From PALSA-555 sp035468285 (GTDB taxonomy: Bacteria > Actinomycetota > Acidimicrobiia > IMCC26256 > PALSA-555): 31,691 bases of DNA. Both the position numbers and the translations under genes were made by a program. The notes under the pieces are model-generated. The model was not told the DNA's origin. It made no database searches and saw only the letters and a list, made by a program, of their open reading frames with translations. Below are positions 23,146-31,663 of this stretch, piece by piece (the stretch's first letter is position 1; each line of letters opens with the position of its first letter). The stretch is taken from positions 1-31,691 of the forward strand of contig DATISY010000062.1 in assembly GCA_035468285.1 (NCBI GenBank), written 5' to 3'.

Positions 23146-26100
23146 TCAGGCGAGCTGGGCCAGCTGGGCGCGCGACCGGGCCGCGAACCGGGGGGCCCGA
23201 AAGTGCTCGGCGTGCTCGACCGCGCGGTGGAGCAGCGCCTCGGCGCAACACCGGTCGTCGCGGAGCAGCGCGAGGCGCCCGAGGTGGTGCGCCACCGGAC
23301 CCCAGTAGGCGCCGCCCCCGCCGTAGCAGTTCAGGATGACCTGACGGTCGGCCCACGGCTCGAGCAGCTCGGTCAGCGACGCGGCCCCGGCGGTGTCCCC
23401 GAGGGTGGCGCACGTGTCGGCGAGCGCGGCTACGGCGAGGAGCCAGTTCGAGTCCTCCGGGAGCTCGAAGCCCCGGGCGGCGAAGTGACCGTACGCAGCC
23501 GCGGCGCCGGCGTGGTCGCCGGCTTCGGCGCAGCAGAGCGCGAGCGCGGCGCGGTAGGCCGGAATGTGGGGGGCGTCGGCGGCGGCCCCGTGGAGGAGGT
23601 CGATCATCTCGCCGGCTCGGCCTTGGAACAGACGGACATCGACGAGGTTGACGCCCAGCGTGGCGACGGCTTCGGGGTGGTCGCCGGTCTGCTGCTCGAG
23701 CGCGGCGAACGCCTGTCGCTCGGCGTCGTCGAGGTGCCCGTCGACGATGGTCGTGAGGGTCCGCCAGCACGCCGTCGCCCAGGACCAGTACGGGTGGTCC
23801 AGCTCGGTGGCGAGTCGGGTCGCGTCGTCGAGTGCCCGGTCGGCTCCCGCACGGTCGCCGAGCTCAAGGAGGTCCTCGACGAGGCCGAGGTGCGCGGCGA
23901 CGACCGATTCGGGCGCGACGTCGGCGCGCGGGAGGTGGAGCACCTCCTCGCCGTCGCGAACCCGCGCCGTCGTACCGGGGGGACCCATGAGCGCGAAGCG
24001 ACGGGCCCAGAGCGCCGTGGCGAGGCCGCTCGGGTGGCCCCAGCGGCGCGCCGCGGTCAGGCAGGCGTCGCAGAGGGCACGTCGTTCGTCGGTGGCGTCG
24101 GTCAGCACGATGGCCAGGGTCAGCTCGGCCAGGAGCGGAACCCGCAGGTCGTCGTCGCGATCGTGGAGGCCGGCGAGGGCGGCACGGAGCAGCCGGGCCC
24201 GTTCCTCGTCGTCGAGGTCGAGGGCCACGCCCCGGCCACCGCCCCCGACGAGCGCGAGTGTCGCCGCAGCGGCGAGCCGGGCGAGCCCCCGACGCTGCGC
24301 GACGGTGAGGGCATCCTCGACGCTGGCCCGCGCGTCGGTGAGGTCTCCGACGGCGCGCAACGCACGGCCGAGGCCGATCAGGGCTTCGCAGCGGGACGCG
24401 TCGTCGGGTGCGAGACGGCTCGCGGTCGCGAAGTGCTCCCGGGCGGTCGCCCACGCCGCGCCCCGCAGCGCTGCGTGGCCCGCGGTCAGCGACCACGTCA
24501 CGGCGTCGGGCAGGCAGGCGCTCCCGCCCGCGACGTAGTGGTTCGCGACGACCCCCGGGTCGGCGCCCGCGCGGGCCAGCACGTCGGCGAGGCGGTGATG
24601 GAGACGGCTCTGGCGGGTGGCGCCGACGGTGGCGAGCGTCGCGTCGCGGACGAGGTCGTGCGCGAACCCGAAGCGTCCGGGGGCCCGCTCCTCGAGGAAC
24701 CGTCGGGCGCAGAGGTTCTCCACCAGGTCGAGGAGGTCGTCGGGGCCGAACGTGGTGCAGGCCTCGAGCGTCGCGAGGTCGAACACAGGACCGGCGACCG
24801 CGGCAAGGACGAGCACCGACGCCAGGTCGGGTTCGAGGGCGGTCAGACGCCGGCCGAGGAGGCGCGCCACGGCTTCTGGGACGGCGCTGGGGTCGAGGAG
24901 GAGGCCCGTCGTCGTCGCCTCGCGGAGCAGCTCCGTGACGTAGAGCGGGTTCCCGGCGGTGCGGGTGACGATCACCTGGGCGACGGTGAGGAGCTCGCCG
25001 TCCCAGGTGAGCGGGCTGGCCTGGATCAGCTCGACGACGTCGTCCACGCCGAGGCCGCTCAGGGTGAGGGTGGTGGTCGCGGCACGTCGTTGCAGCTCGG
25101 CGAGCGCGTCCGCGACGGGGGGTGGCGCGTCGCGCAACGTGACCACGAGGAGGGCGGGGCGGTCGGCCAGCCACGAGACCGCGTGCTGGAGGAGCGCCAG
25201 GGTGTCGGCGTCGGCCCAGTGGAGGTCGTCGAGGAGGACGATGACGGGGTCCTCGGCTGCGACCTGGAGGGCGGTGCCGACAGCGCGGAACAGGCGGGTG
25301 GTCACCTGGTCGGGTGAGTCGGGGGCGCCGGCGGTGGACGCCGGGACGAGCTGGGGGACGAGGGGCGCGAGGTGCCCGGCGAGGGGGCCGAGGCGGTCGC
25401 CGATGTCGGGTCGTTCGGTGAGCAGCTGGCCGAGGAGGTCAGCGAACGGTCCGTGCGCGACCGCGACCTGGGGGTCGCAGCGGCCCCAGAGGATCGTGGC
25501 CCCGTCCGCCCCGGGTCCGCGGGCGAGCTCGAGCGCGAGGCGGGTCTTGCCGATCCCGGCTTCCCCCTCGAGGACGACGACCTGGCAGGTGCCGGCTTCG
25601 GCGCGGCGCCACCGTTCGTTGAGCACCGCGGTCTCGTGGTCACGGCCGACGAAGAGCCCGGTGTCGGCGGGCACCGGGCGGCTGCGGACCGCGGCGTCGA
25701 CCCGGCCGTGCGGGGGCGCGCCGAGCAGGTTCCGGTAGGCCTCTTCGGTGTCGTCGGAGGGCCGCACGCCGAGCTCGTCATCGAGGACGCGACGCAGACG
25801 CTCGTACGCGCCAAGGGCGCGGGCCCGGTCGCCGGACTGCTCGCAGGCCGTCATGAGGAGGCGCGTCGCCTGCTCGTCGAACGGGTCGCGCTCCAGCGCG
25901 GCTCGGGCCAGCGCTTCGGCGTCGGCGGCGCGGCCCGCGCCGAGCGCAGCGCCCGCGTGGGCGTACAGGGCCCTGCGGGCGAACGCGTCCACCCGTTCCC
26001 GCCAGTCAGTGGCCCACCGGCAATCCGACACCGCCAGGAACGGGCGGCGGAGCTGCTCCAGCGCATGGCCGGCGGCGCCGGCGGCACGCTCCCACTGCCG

Positions 26101-26508
26101 CTCGAGCACGAGCCGTTCCGCGTCGAGCACCTCCGCGACGGCGAGCTCGACATCCACGGTGAGCTCGTCGCCGAGATCGAGGACGGTCAGGCCGCTGGCG
26201 GAGCTGATCGATTCGGGTGGTAGCCCGGCCTCGGTCAGCGCGCGGCGGGCCCGCGACACCACCTGCCGGGAGGCGCCTTCCCAGTGGTCGGGCAGCGGGC
26301 CGGGCCAGAGCAGCTCGACGAGATCGTCGCGCAGCAGCGGGCGGGGCCGTTCGAGCACGAGGTAGGCGAGCACCAACGCGGGCTGGGTGCCCCGCACCTC
26401 GATCGGCGAGGGCCGCTCCGGGGGCTCGACCGCAACACGGCCCAGGAAGGTGAATCCAACCGCGCGGCGCGGCGGCGCGCCACCTCGAGTCGTCGCGCGG
26501 GCACCCAC
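23146..26508 (-). CDS. SARP/BTAD regulator with AAA ATPase and TPR-like C terminus
   Basis: A 1120-residue AfsR-like regulator. Residues 17-110 form the OmpR-type winged helix (VGFTFLGRVAVEPPERPSPI, then LVLAYLVLERPRPLLRDDLV). Residues 115-260 form the bacterial transcriptional activation domain (LARAALERDPFDEQATRLLM). A NACHT/AAA-type module follows: Walker A GEAGIGKT at 315-322 and Walker B VIVLLDDLHWAD at 422-433. The C-terminal half is helical repeat sequence like TPR or MalT. Such proteins sense a signal through the repeats and ATPase and activate nearby or global genes, often for secondary metabolism or hydrolases. It starts with GTG 52 bp after the dehydrogenase stop. Its targets are unknown. 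Confidence 0.92.
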   Translation of the reverse strand: MGARATTRGGAPPRRAVGFTFLGRVAVEPPERPSPIEVRGTQPALVLAYLVLERPRPLLRDDLVELLWPGPLPDHWEGASRQVVSRARRALTEAGLPPESISSASGLTVLDLGDELTVDVELAVAEVLDAERLVLERQWERAAGAAGHALEQLRRPFLAVSDCRWATDWRERVDAFARRALYAHAGAALGAGRAADAEALARAALERDPFDEQATRLLMTACEQSGDRARALGAYERLRRVLDDELGVRPSDDTEEAYRNLLGAPPHGRVDAAVRSRPVPADTGLFVGRDHETAVLNERWRRAEAGTCQVVVLEGEAGIGKTRLALELARGPGADGATILWGRCDPQVAVAHGPFADLLGQLLTERPDIGDRLGPLAGHLAPLVPQLVPASTAGAPDSPDQVTTRLFRAVGTALQVAAEDPVIVLLDDLHWADADTLALLQHAVSWLADRPALLVVTLRDAPPPVADALAELQRRAATTTLTLSGLGVDDVVELIQASPLTWDGELLTVAQVIVTRTAGNPLYVTELLREATTTGLLLDPSAVPEAVARLLGRRLTALEPDLASVLVLAAVAGPVFDLATLEACTTFGPDDLLDLVENLCARRFLEERAPGRFGFAHDLVRDATLATVGATRQSRLHHRLADVLARAGADPGVVANHYVAGGSACLPDAVTWSLTAGHAALRGAAWATAREHFATASRLAPDDASRCEALIGLGRALRAVGDLTDARASVEDALTVAQRRGLARLAAAATLALVGGGGRGVALDLDDEERARLLRAALAGLHDRDDDLRVPLLAELTLAIVLTDATDERRALCDACLTAARRWGHPSGLATALWARRFALMGPPGTTARVRDGEEVLHLPRADVAPESVVAAHLGLVEDLLELGDRAGADRALDDATRLATELDHPYWSWATACWRTLTTIVDGHLDDAERQAFAALEQQTGDHPEAVATLGVNLVDVRLFQGRAGEMIDLLHGAAADAPHIPAYRAALALCCAEAGDHAGAAAAYGHFAARGFELPEDSNWLLAVAALADTCATLGDTAGAASLTELLEPWADRQVILNCYGGGGAYWGPVAHHLGRLALLRDDRCCAEALLHRAVEHAEHFRAPRFAARSRAQLAQLA

Positions 26509-26526
26509 AGCGCGCGATCCTACTGG

Positions 26527-26546
26527 GGTATCGGTGTGGTGATACC
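26527..26546. promoter_or_regulatory. Inverted repeat upstream of the SARP regulator
   Basis: GGTATC, an 8-base spacer, GATACC. It lies 19-38 bases upstream of the SARP start and 15 bases past the stop of the dehydrogenase. It could be an operator of the regulator or the terminator of the dehydrogenase transcript. Stem of six pairs. Confidence 0.35.
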
Positions 26547-26560
26547 GCGGCGCGCCGGCC

Positions 26561-27520
26561 TCAGGGGACCAGGACCACGCGCCCGACCGCTTGTCGGCTC
26601 TCGACGTAGGCGTGCGCCGCGGCGGCCTCCGCGAGCGGGAAAACCCGGTCCACGAGCACGCGGAGCCGTCCGGCCGCGATGTCGTCGAGATGCCGGGCGA
26701 TCATCGTCTGGGCCCGGTCGGTGACGATCTCCGCGCCGAGGAACACGCCGGTGAGGGCCTGGTTGCCCATCATGAGCATTGCGGCGTCGAAGGGCTGCGG
26801 GTCGCGGCCGGCTTGCCCGACGAGCGTGCACCGCCCCCGATACGCGAGGGCCTGGATGCTGCCGGTGAGCGTCGAGCCCACGGAGTCGACGACGAGGTCA
26901 ACCCCGCGCCCGTCGGTCAGCGCGCGGGCCGCGTCGGCAAAGTTGGTGTCGCGATAGTTGATGCCGTGGTCGAGCCCGAGGTCGTGGAGCCGGGCGAGCC
27001 GCTCATCGCTGGACGCGGTGGCGAGCACGATCGCGCCGGCGCGCTTGGCGAGCTGGATGGCGGCGATCCCGACGCCGCTGGCCCCGGCCTGGATGAGCAC
27101 GGTCTCGCCCGCCTGCAGGTGCCCGAACTCGAACAGGCAGTCGTCGGCGGTCCCGAACGGCACCGGGACGCACGCCGCCTCGACGATGTCGAGCCCGTCG
27201 GGGACGACCCAGGTGAGGATGGACGGCACCGCGGTGAGCTCGGCGTGGGAGCCGAACAGGTTGGTGCACACGACGCGCTGCCCGACGGTGCGGTCGGTCA
27301 CGTCGGGCCCGAGATCGACGATCGTCCCGGCGCACTGGTAGCCGACGATGTGGGGGCTGCCGGCCATCTCGCCCCCGGCCCGGTTGAGGGTGTCGCCCCC
27401 CTCGATACTGATCGCCTCGACCTGCAACAGGACCTCACCGGGTCCCGGGACGGGATCTGGGACGTCTTCGTAGCGCAGCACGTCGGGTGGGCCGGTCTCG
27501 TAGTACACGGCGGCTTTCAT
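26561..27520 (-). CDS. Quinone oxidoreductase-type medium-chain dehydrogenase
   Basis: A 319-residue MDR enzyme: MKAAVYYETGPPDVLRYEDV, PGPGEVLLQVEAISIEGGD, then the NADPH fold AGASGVGIAAIQLAKRAGA (about residues 145-163). The catalytic-zinc cysteine of alcohol dehydrogenases is replaced in EAISIEGGD, and no structural zinc Cys cluster is present. It therefore belongs with zeta-crystallin/quinone reductases that reduce quinones or enones with NADPH. The ATG at 27520 is clear from alignment to the family; the open frame upstream is a shadow of the DUF4097 gene. It is transcribed toward the SARP regulator and divergent from the DUF4097 gene. Confidence 0.9.
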   Translation of the reverse strand: MKAAVYYETGPPDVLRYEDVPDPVPGPGEVLLQVEAISIEGGDTLNRAGGEMAGSPHIVGYQCAGTIVDLGPDVTDRTVGQRVVCTNLFGSHAELTAVPSILTWVVPDGLDIVEAACVPVPFGTADDCLFEFGHLQAGETVLIQAGASGVGIAAIQLAKRAGAIVLATASSDERLARLHDLGLDHGINYRDTNFADAARALTDGRGVDLVVDSVGSTLTGSIQALAYRGRCTLVGQAGRDPQPFDAAMLMMGNQALTGVFLGAEIVTDRAQTMIARHLDDIAAGRLRVLVDRVFPLAEAAAAHAYVESRQAVGRVVLVP

Positions 27521-27637
27521 GGCGGTGACGCTACTCACCGCACCGATCGCGGCTGGGGGCACGGCGGTCCGGTTCGGCGATGGTGACGCTGGACACGTTG
27601 GGTGTCGTCGGTGGGCGGGGCCGGTCATGATGACGGG

Positions 27638-28303
27638 GTGGGAGATGCGGTGCGGATCACCAGCCGGTCGGGCCGCGTGCGGGTGGTCGGTGAGGCCCGT
27701 TCGGACGTGACCGCGGATGGGGTGCCCGTGACGGGACCCGGGTCGGCGGAGCTGCGGGGCCGATCCAAGAAGATGGAGGTGCGGGTGCCGGTCGGCACCG
27801 ATCTGGTGGTGGGGACGGCCGCGGGGGACGTCGAGCTCGAGGGTGAGCTCGGCGACGTGGGGATCACGACCGCGAGTGGCGATATCGCCGTCGATCGGGT
27901 CGCCTCCCTCGACGCGCGGACGAAGTCGGGCCGGGTCGAGGTCGGGACCAGCTCGGGGACGGTGCGGGTCAAGACGGCGAGCTCGTCGATCCGGGTCGAG
28001 CACGTGATGGGTGCGGTGCGGGTGGCGTCGGTGTCGGGGACGGTGACGATCCTGGACGCGCAGGGGGAGGCATCCGTCCGGACCGTGAGCGGCACGATCG
28101 AGCTGGCGTTGAGCGCGACGGCGACCGCTCTGGTGGAGTCGGTGTCGGGGGCGGTGCGCGTCACGGTGCCTGCGGGGGTGCGGCCCGCGGCGCGTCTCAA
28201 GACGGTGAGCGGGAAGCGGCGGGTGGAGTGCGACGCGGGAAACGACGTCGAGATCACCGCTCGGTCGGTCAGCGGCGACCTGCTCGTCACCGCGCACCCT
28301 TGA
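27638..28303 (+). CDS. DUF4097-type beta-strand repeat protein
   Basis: About 221 residues made of short repeated strands: DLVVGTAAGDVELEG, GITTASGDIAVDRV, DARTKSGRVEVGTSSGTVRV, VRVASVSGTVTILDA, VRTVSGTIELAL and RLKTVSGKRRVECD. The recurring (T/S)-x-SG-x-(V/I) turn is the hallmark of the DUF4097/adhesin-like beta-solenoid. No signal peptide or membrane helix is visible, so it is probably cytoplasmic. The start is uncertain (GTG 27638, with GTG 27602 as alternative; neither has a strong SD). Its TGA overlaps the TTG of the cyclase gene, so the two products are likely made together. Confidence 0.78.
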   Translation: MGDAVRITSRSGRVRVVGEARSDVTADGVPVTGPGSAELRGRSKKMEVRVPVGTDLVVGTAAGDVELEGELGDVGITTASGDIAVDRVASLDARTKSGRVEVGTSSGTVRVKTASSSIRVEHVMGAVRVASVSGTVTILDAQGEASVRTVSGTIELALSATATALVESVSGAVRVTVPAGVRPAARLKTVSGKRRVECDAGNDVEITARSVSGDLLVTAHP

Positions 28304-28851
28304 CGGATCGGCCCGCGCACCCCGACGCCGTCGCTGGGGTGGTCGCGTTCACCGACCTGGTCGGGTACACGCAGTACACCGCGCTGCGGGGCGACGCTGA
28401 GGCGCTCGCGCTCCTGAACGCGCAGGAGCGCATCGTGCGGGAGGTGCTGCCCGGTGATGCTCGAGTCGTGAAGGAGCTGGGTGACGGGCTGCTCCTGTAC
28501 TTCGCGGCGGCGGCCTCGGCGATCGGGACCGGCCTGGTGCTGCAGCAGCGCTTCGAGCAGGCCGCCGAGGACGGTGCGCTGGCGTTGTGGGTGCGGATCG
28601 GGATGCACTGGGGTCGCCCCTCACGTCGGGGCGATGATCTGGTCGGCCATGACGTGAACGTCGCGGCGCGAATCGTCGACGTTGCCGCGCCGGGAGAGCT
28701 GCTCTGCTCGCACGCCACGGTGGCCGCGGCGCGTCCCGCGGTCGAGGCGATCGACTTCGTCGAGCTCGGCCCGGTGGTGATGAAGGGGATCCCGGAGCCA
28801 ATCGAGCTCTACCGGGCGGAGCGGGTGGACCAGGTCAGTCCCGCCCCGTGA
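28300..28851 (+). CDS. Class III adenylate/guanylate cyclase
   Basis: A 183-residue single-domain cyclase that makes a cyclic nucleotide from NTP. Metal-binding Asp 19 lies in VVAFTDLVGYTQY and Asp 62 in KELGDGLLLYF. Lys 58, four residues before it, is the usual purine-recognition lysine. DDLVGHDVNVAARIV carries the Asp that favours ATP and the transition-state Asn and Arg. All needed residues are therefore present, and cAMP is the likely product. It starts with TTG inside the stop of the DUF4097 gene (TTGA), upstream sequence being a shadow frame. No sensor, HAMP or membrane part is attached, so control may come from the DUF4097 partner. Confidence 0.88.
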   Translation: MTDRPAHPDAVAGVVAFTDLVGYTQYTALRGDAEALALLNAQERIVREVLPGDARVVKELGDGLLLYFAAAASAIGTGLVLQQRFEQAAEDGALALWVRIGMHWGRPSRRGDDLVGHDVNVAARIVDVAAPGELLCSHATVAAARPAVEAIDFVELGPVVMKGIPEPIELYRAERVDQVSPAP

Positions 28852-28955
28852 CCCGCGGACGGGTCACGGGGTGCCACCGGACGCCGGTGACGGCGACGGG
28901 GCCGGGTTGGGGACCCGGAACGGTCCCGTTCCCACGGTGTCACCCCGACGCCCGG
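28852..28955 (+). other. Short gap with a compact hairpin
   Basis: Between the cyclase and the CMD-like gene lies GGAACGG-TC-CCGTTCC (about 28917-28932), a seven-pair near-palindrome, and repeated GGTGACGG-type words. It may end the cyclase transcript or be a regulator site. No T-run follows. Confidence 0.3.
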
Positions 28956-29636
28956 ATGACAACTCCCGGACGGGCCGGGCCGTTCGGGCCCGGGGAGGAG
29001 GAGGCACGTGATGACGGTGCGGGTCCCGGGGCTGAGCCCCGCGAGTGGGGCGACGCAGTCCGCCCGCTCTTGGAGGCGACGGTTGCCCCGGTCTCCTCCC
29101 TCGAGGGGCACGCCGCGGGTGACGTCTCGGCGCGCCCATTGAACGTCTTGACGGTGGTCGCCCAGCAACCCGAGCTGTTGGCCCCGTTCCTGGGGTGGGC
29201 GAGCGCGTTGGCGTTGCGAGGCGTCGTGTCGCGCCGCGACCACGAACTGCTCGCGTTGCGCACCGCCTGGAACTGTCGATCCGACTTCGAATGGGGCCAT
29301 CACGTCGTGTACGGGCGCGCCGCCGGCTTCGACGACGAGGATCTGGCGCGGGTGGTCGCGGGATCGGACGCGACGGGGTGGGACGGGGGTGAGGTGTGGC
29401 TGATGCGCGCCGCCGACGAGCTGCACCGCGACGCGACGATCAGCGACGCGACGTGGGCGCACCTCGCCGACCGGTATCCGCCAGGGGCGCTGGTGGAGAT
29501 CCCGCTCATCGTCGGGCAGTACACGATGTTGTCGATGCTGGCCAACGCCGCGGGCGTGGAGCTGGAGGCGGGCCTGGACCGTCTCCCCACTCCCCCGGCG
29601 CCCCGCGTGGATGACGGTCAGGCCGCGCCGAATTGA
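28956..29636 (+). CDS. Carboxymuconolactone decarboxylase (CMD/AhpD-like) family protein
   Basis: About 226 residues. A disordered N terminus is followed by PLNVLTVVAQQPELLAPFLG, then RRDHELLALRTAWNCRSDFE and WGHHVVYGRAAGFDDEDLAR, the core helices of the CMD fold (PF02627). Only one Cys is present where AhpD has a redox CxxC, so a peroxidase function is unlikely; the Glu, Cys and His resemble the gamma-carboxymuconolactone decarboxylase branch. The ATG at 28956 lacks a strong SD, and a later start is possible. Its 3' end overlaps that of the convergent lipoprotein gene by 19 bp. Substrate unknown. Confidence 0.82.
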   Translation: MTTPGRAGPFGPGEEEARDDGAGPGAEPREWGDAVRPLLEATVAPVSSLEGHAAGDVSARPLNVLTVVAQQPELLAPFLGWASALALRGVVSRRDHELLALRTAWNCRSDFEWGHHVVYGRAAGFDDEDLARVVAGSDATGWDGGEVWLMRAADELHRDATISDATWAHLADRYPPGALVEIPLIVGQYTMLSMLANAAGVELEAGLDRLPTPPAPRVDDGQAAPN

Positions 29637-30070
29637 ACCTGGTCGACGGACCAGCCGGCCGCTTCGGTGCCCTGCAGGGTGAGCCGCGCGACGCCGCCGG
29701 GGTACACGAAGGTGCAGACGGGGACCCCCGGGTCGGGGCCGTCGCACCCCTGGAAGGTCCAGCCGGCGCCGTGGCCGGGGTGGGCGAACAGGGTCGCCAC
29801 CGCGTCGGGGGTGGCGCACTGTCCCGCCCCGGTTCGGTCCGACGCGGTCCATGCTGTGACGACCGCCCGTGCCGCGAGGGTCGGCGTGGTACAGCCGCCC
29901 GCCGGGACCGTTGCCCCTGTCGTCGGGGGGACGGTGGCGGCGGTCGTCGAGGTGGCTCGGGACCCGACGTGGCGATCGGTGCTCGCGCCGCCGCACGACA
30001 CGCAGAGGACCGCGGCGGTGATGGCGGCGAGGAGGAGCCGCGGAGCGACGGGCGGCGTCGCGGTCCTCAC
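29618..30070 (-). CDS. Small lipoprotein of unknown function
   Basis: A 150-residue lipoprotein. The signal peptide APRLLLAAITAAVLCVSC ends in the lipobox CVSC at about residue 26, followed by a Thr/Ala/Pro-rich linker and a compact domain of about 90 residues with four Cys (GGCTTPTLAARAVVTAWTAS, then GQCATPDAV, FQGCDGPDPGVPVCTFVYPG). The layout resembles small extracytoplasmic NTF2- or PASTA-sized domains, but I do not recognise it. A GTG start with GCGGAG before it lies 12 bp after the stop of the Tat-type propeller protein, so the two are probably co-expressed at the cell surface. Confidence 0.75.
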   Translation of the reverse strand: MRTATPPVAPRLLLAAITAAVLCVSCGGASTDRHVGSRATSTTAATVPPTTGATVPAGGCTTPTLAARAVVTAWTASDRTGAGQCATPDAVATLFAHPGHGAGWTFQGCDGPDPGVPVCTFVYPGGVARLTLQGTEAAGWSVDQVQFGAA

Positions 30071-30082
30071 CTCCGCACGCCG

Positions 30083-31663
30083 CTACGGCGCGCCGCGGAC
30101 GGGTGCGAACAAGCCCCCGAGGGGCTGCCAGGCAGCCCAGGAGCCCCCAACCCGACGGATGGCGTACATCTGCTGGTTGGGCCCGAGGGCGAAGGCCCAG
30201 ACCGAGCTGTCGGCCACGGCGGCGGGGTCCCAGCCGATTCCCCCACCCAGGGAGAACCATCCCGAGAACGCCCCACCGGTCACCGACTGGGTCCACAAGG
30301 CGTTGTCGGTGCCCCGGGCGAACACCCACAGGGTGCCGGCCGTGTCCGCTGCGACCGCGGGGTCGGAGGTGAACTGGCCACCCATCGACTGCCAGGCGCC
30401 CCCGGGGACCTGGGTCCACATGGCGTTGTCGGTCCCGCGGGCGAAGACCCGAACCGTGCCCGTCGTGTCGACTCCCGCGGCCGGGTCCGACGTGAACTGG
30501 CCGCCGAGCGGGATCCACCCCGGGAACGCGCCGCCGGTGACGGCCTGGCCCCACATCCCGTTGTCCGTACCGCGCACGAAGACCCAGACACCTCCGCCCG
30601 GGGCGGGCACGACTGCGGGATCCGACGTGAACTGGCCGCCCAGTGACTGCCAGCCGTGCCATCCTCCGCTCTCGGCCTGGGTCCAGATCGCCTTGTCCGT
30701 GCCGCGGGCGAACACGCGCAGCGCGCCCGAGGAGTCAGCGGCCGCGGCCGGGTCGGACGTGAACTGACCGTTGAGGGGAGCCCAGCCGCTCCAGGCGCCC
30801 GCACCCTTCGATTGCACCCAGATGCCGGTGTCCACGCTCTTCACGAAGGCCCACAGCGTCGGCCCGCGCGCCGTGAGCACGACCCGGGAGGACATGACAC
30901 CACCCACCCCGGACCAGCCGCTCCACGCGGTCCCGTCGAAGCTGTTGACGTAGGCGCTGCCGTCGACCCCCCGCCCGATCACGGTGGGGAGCCCACCGAC
31001 GAGCGCGGCCGACGCGCTGGACGGCAGCACCGCCGGGGGCGGAGGCGGAGGCAGATACGCCGCGCAGTTCGCGTTGTGGTTGGCGGTCGCGTTGTCCACC
31101 GCGCCGGACGGATCGCAGCCGATGTTCAGCGCGTACGGGGGTGTGCACGACACCATCCGACAGCCGATCGGGCCGACGAAGGGGACCCCGGTGTTGCACT
31201 GCCCGTACCGGAAGTAGTTGCAGTGCACCTTGCGCGTGTTGCAGTCCACCGCGCAGCGGCACGGCGAGCAGCCGGCGCAGAACCCGTTGCTGAGCCCGGG
31301 GCCGCAGCACACTTCGTTGCAGTCGAGGTAGTAGCGGCTGCCGCCGCCGCAGTAGATGGACCCGTCGGCCCGCCACCACCCGGCGGGCATCGTGCCGGGC
31401 GGGCAGGCGTTGATCCCGTTGTTGATCACGCAGCAGAACTCGGTGTAGCCGTCGGTGCACGCCGACCCGGGACCGCAGCCGGTGATGGACTGGTACGGCG
31501 GTGTGTTGCACCCGGCGATCGCGACGCCGCTGGCGGCGACCGCGGAGCCGAACAGGGTGGTGCGGGCGATGAAGCTGCGGCGGTTCAACCGGGCGTCGAG
31601 GAGGCCACTGGTCTTGGAGACCAGCCAGTTGCCCCAGGCGACCCCCGACCCCGGGCCGCTCAT
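30083..31663 (-). CDS. Tat-exported protein: MauA-like Cys-rich domain fused to a PLL-like seven-repeat propeller
   Basis: A 526-residue protein. The twin-arginine signal LNRRSFIARTTLFGSAVAAS ends in a lipobox-like AIAGC (Cys 52). Residues 63-200 hold 20 Cys, with CTDGYTEFCC, INACPPGTMPAGWWRADG and YYLDCNEVCC. This order recalls the light chain of methylamine dehydrogenase (MauA), including CPPGT and the first cofactor Trp (Trp 96/97). The second Trp needed for tryptophan tryptophylquinone has no counterpart (HCNYFRYGQCN), so no such cofactor is expected. A proline linker (205-210) leads to seven blades (about 219-526), four starting GQFTSDPA and containing VFARGTDNA-x-W-x-Q, as in PLL/DUF346-type sugar-binding propellers. 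ATG has GAGG upstream and overlaps an upstream stop. Confidence 0.82.
   Translation of the reverse strand: MSGPGSGVAWGNWLVSKTSGLLDARLNRRSFIARTTLFGSAVAASGVAIAGCNTPPYQSITGCGPGSACTDGYTEFCCVINNGINACPPGTMPAGWWRADGSIYCGGGSRYYLDCNEVCCGPGLSNGFCAGCSPCRCAVDCNTRKVHCNYFRYGQCNTGVPFVGPIGCRMVSCTPPYALNIGCDPSGAVDNATANHNANCAAYLPPPPPPAVLPSSASAALVGGLPTVIGRGVDGSAYVNSFDGTAWSGWSGVGGVMSSRVVLTARGPTLWAFVKSVDTGIWVQSKGAGAWSGWAPLNGQFTSDPAAAADSSGALRVFARGTDKAIWTQAESGGWHGWQSLGGQFTSDPAVVPAPGGGVWVFVRGTDNGMWGQAVTGGAFPGWIPLGGQFTSDPAAGVDTTGTVRVFARGTDNAMWTQVPGGAWQSMGGQFTSDPAVAADTAGTLWVFARGTDNALWTQSVTGGAFSGWFSLGGGIGWDPAAVADSSVWAFALGPNQQMYAIRRVGGSWAAWQPLGGLFAPVRGAP
30359..30770 (-). repeat. Four tandem intragenic repeats coding propeller blades
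   Basis: A conserved DNA word close to GGTCGGACGTGAACTGG (plus-strand view) recurs near 30361, 30484, 30618 and 30752, about 123-135 bases apart. Each encodes the start of a blade, GQFTSDPA. The DNA similarity suggests recent duplication or gene conversion among blades 3 to 6; blades 1, 2 and 7 are more diverged. Confidence 0.8.

Noticed and set aside
23203..25317. 704-codon plus-strand open frame opposite the SARP regulator
   Set aside because: It mirrors the codon bias of the minus-strand gene, is rich in Glu, Gly, Arg and Val with no domain, and the opposite strand carries clear Walker motifs.
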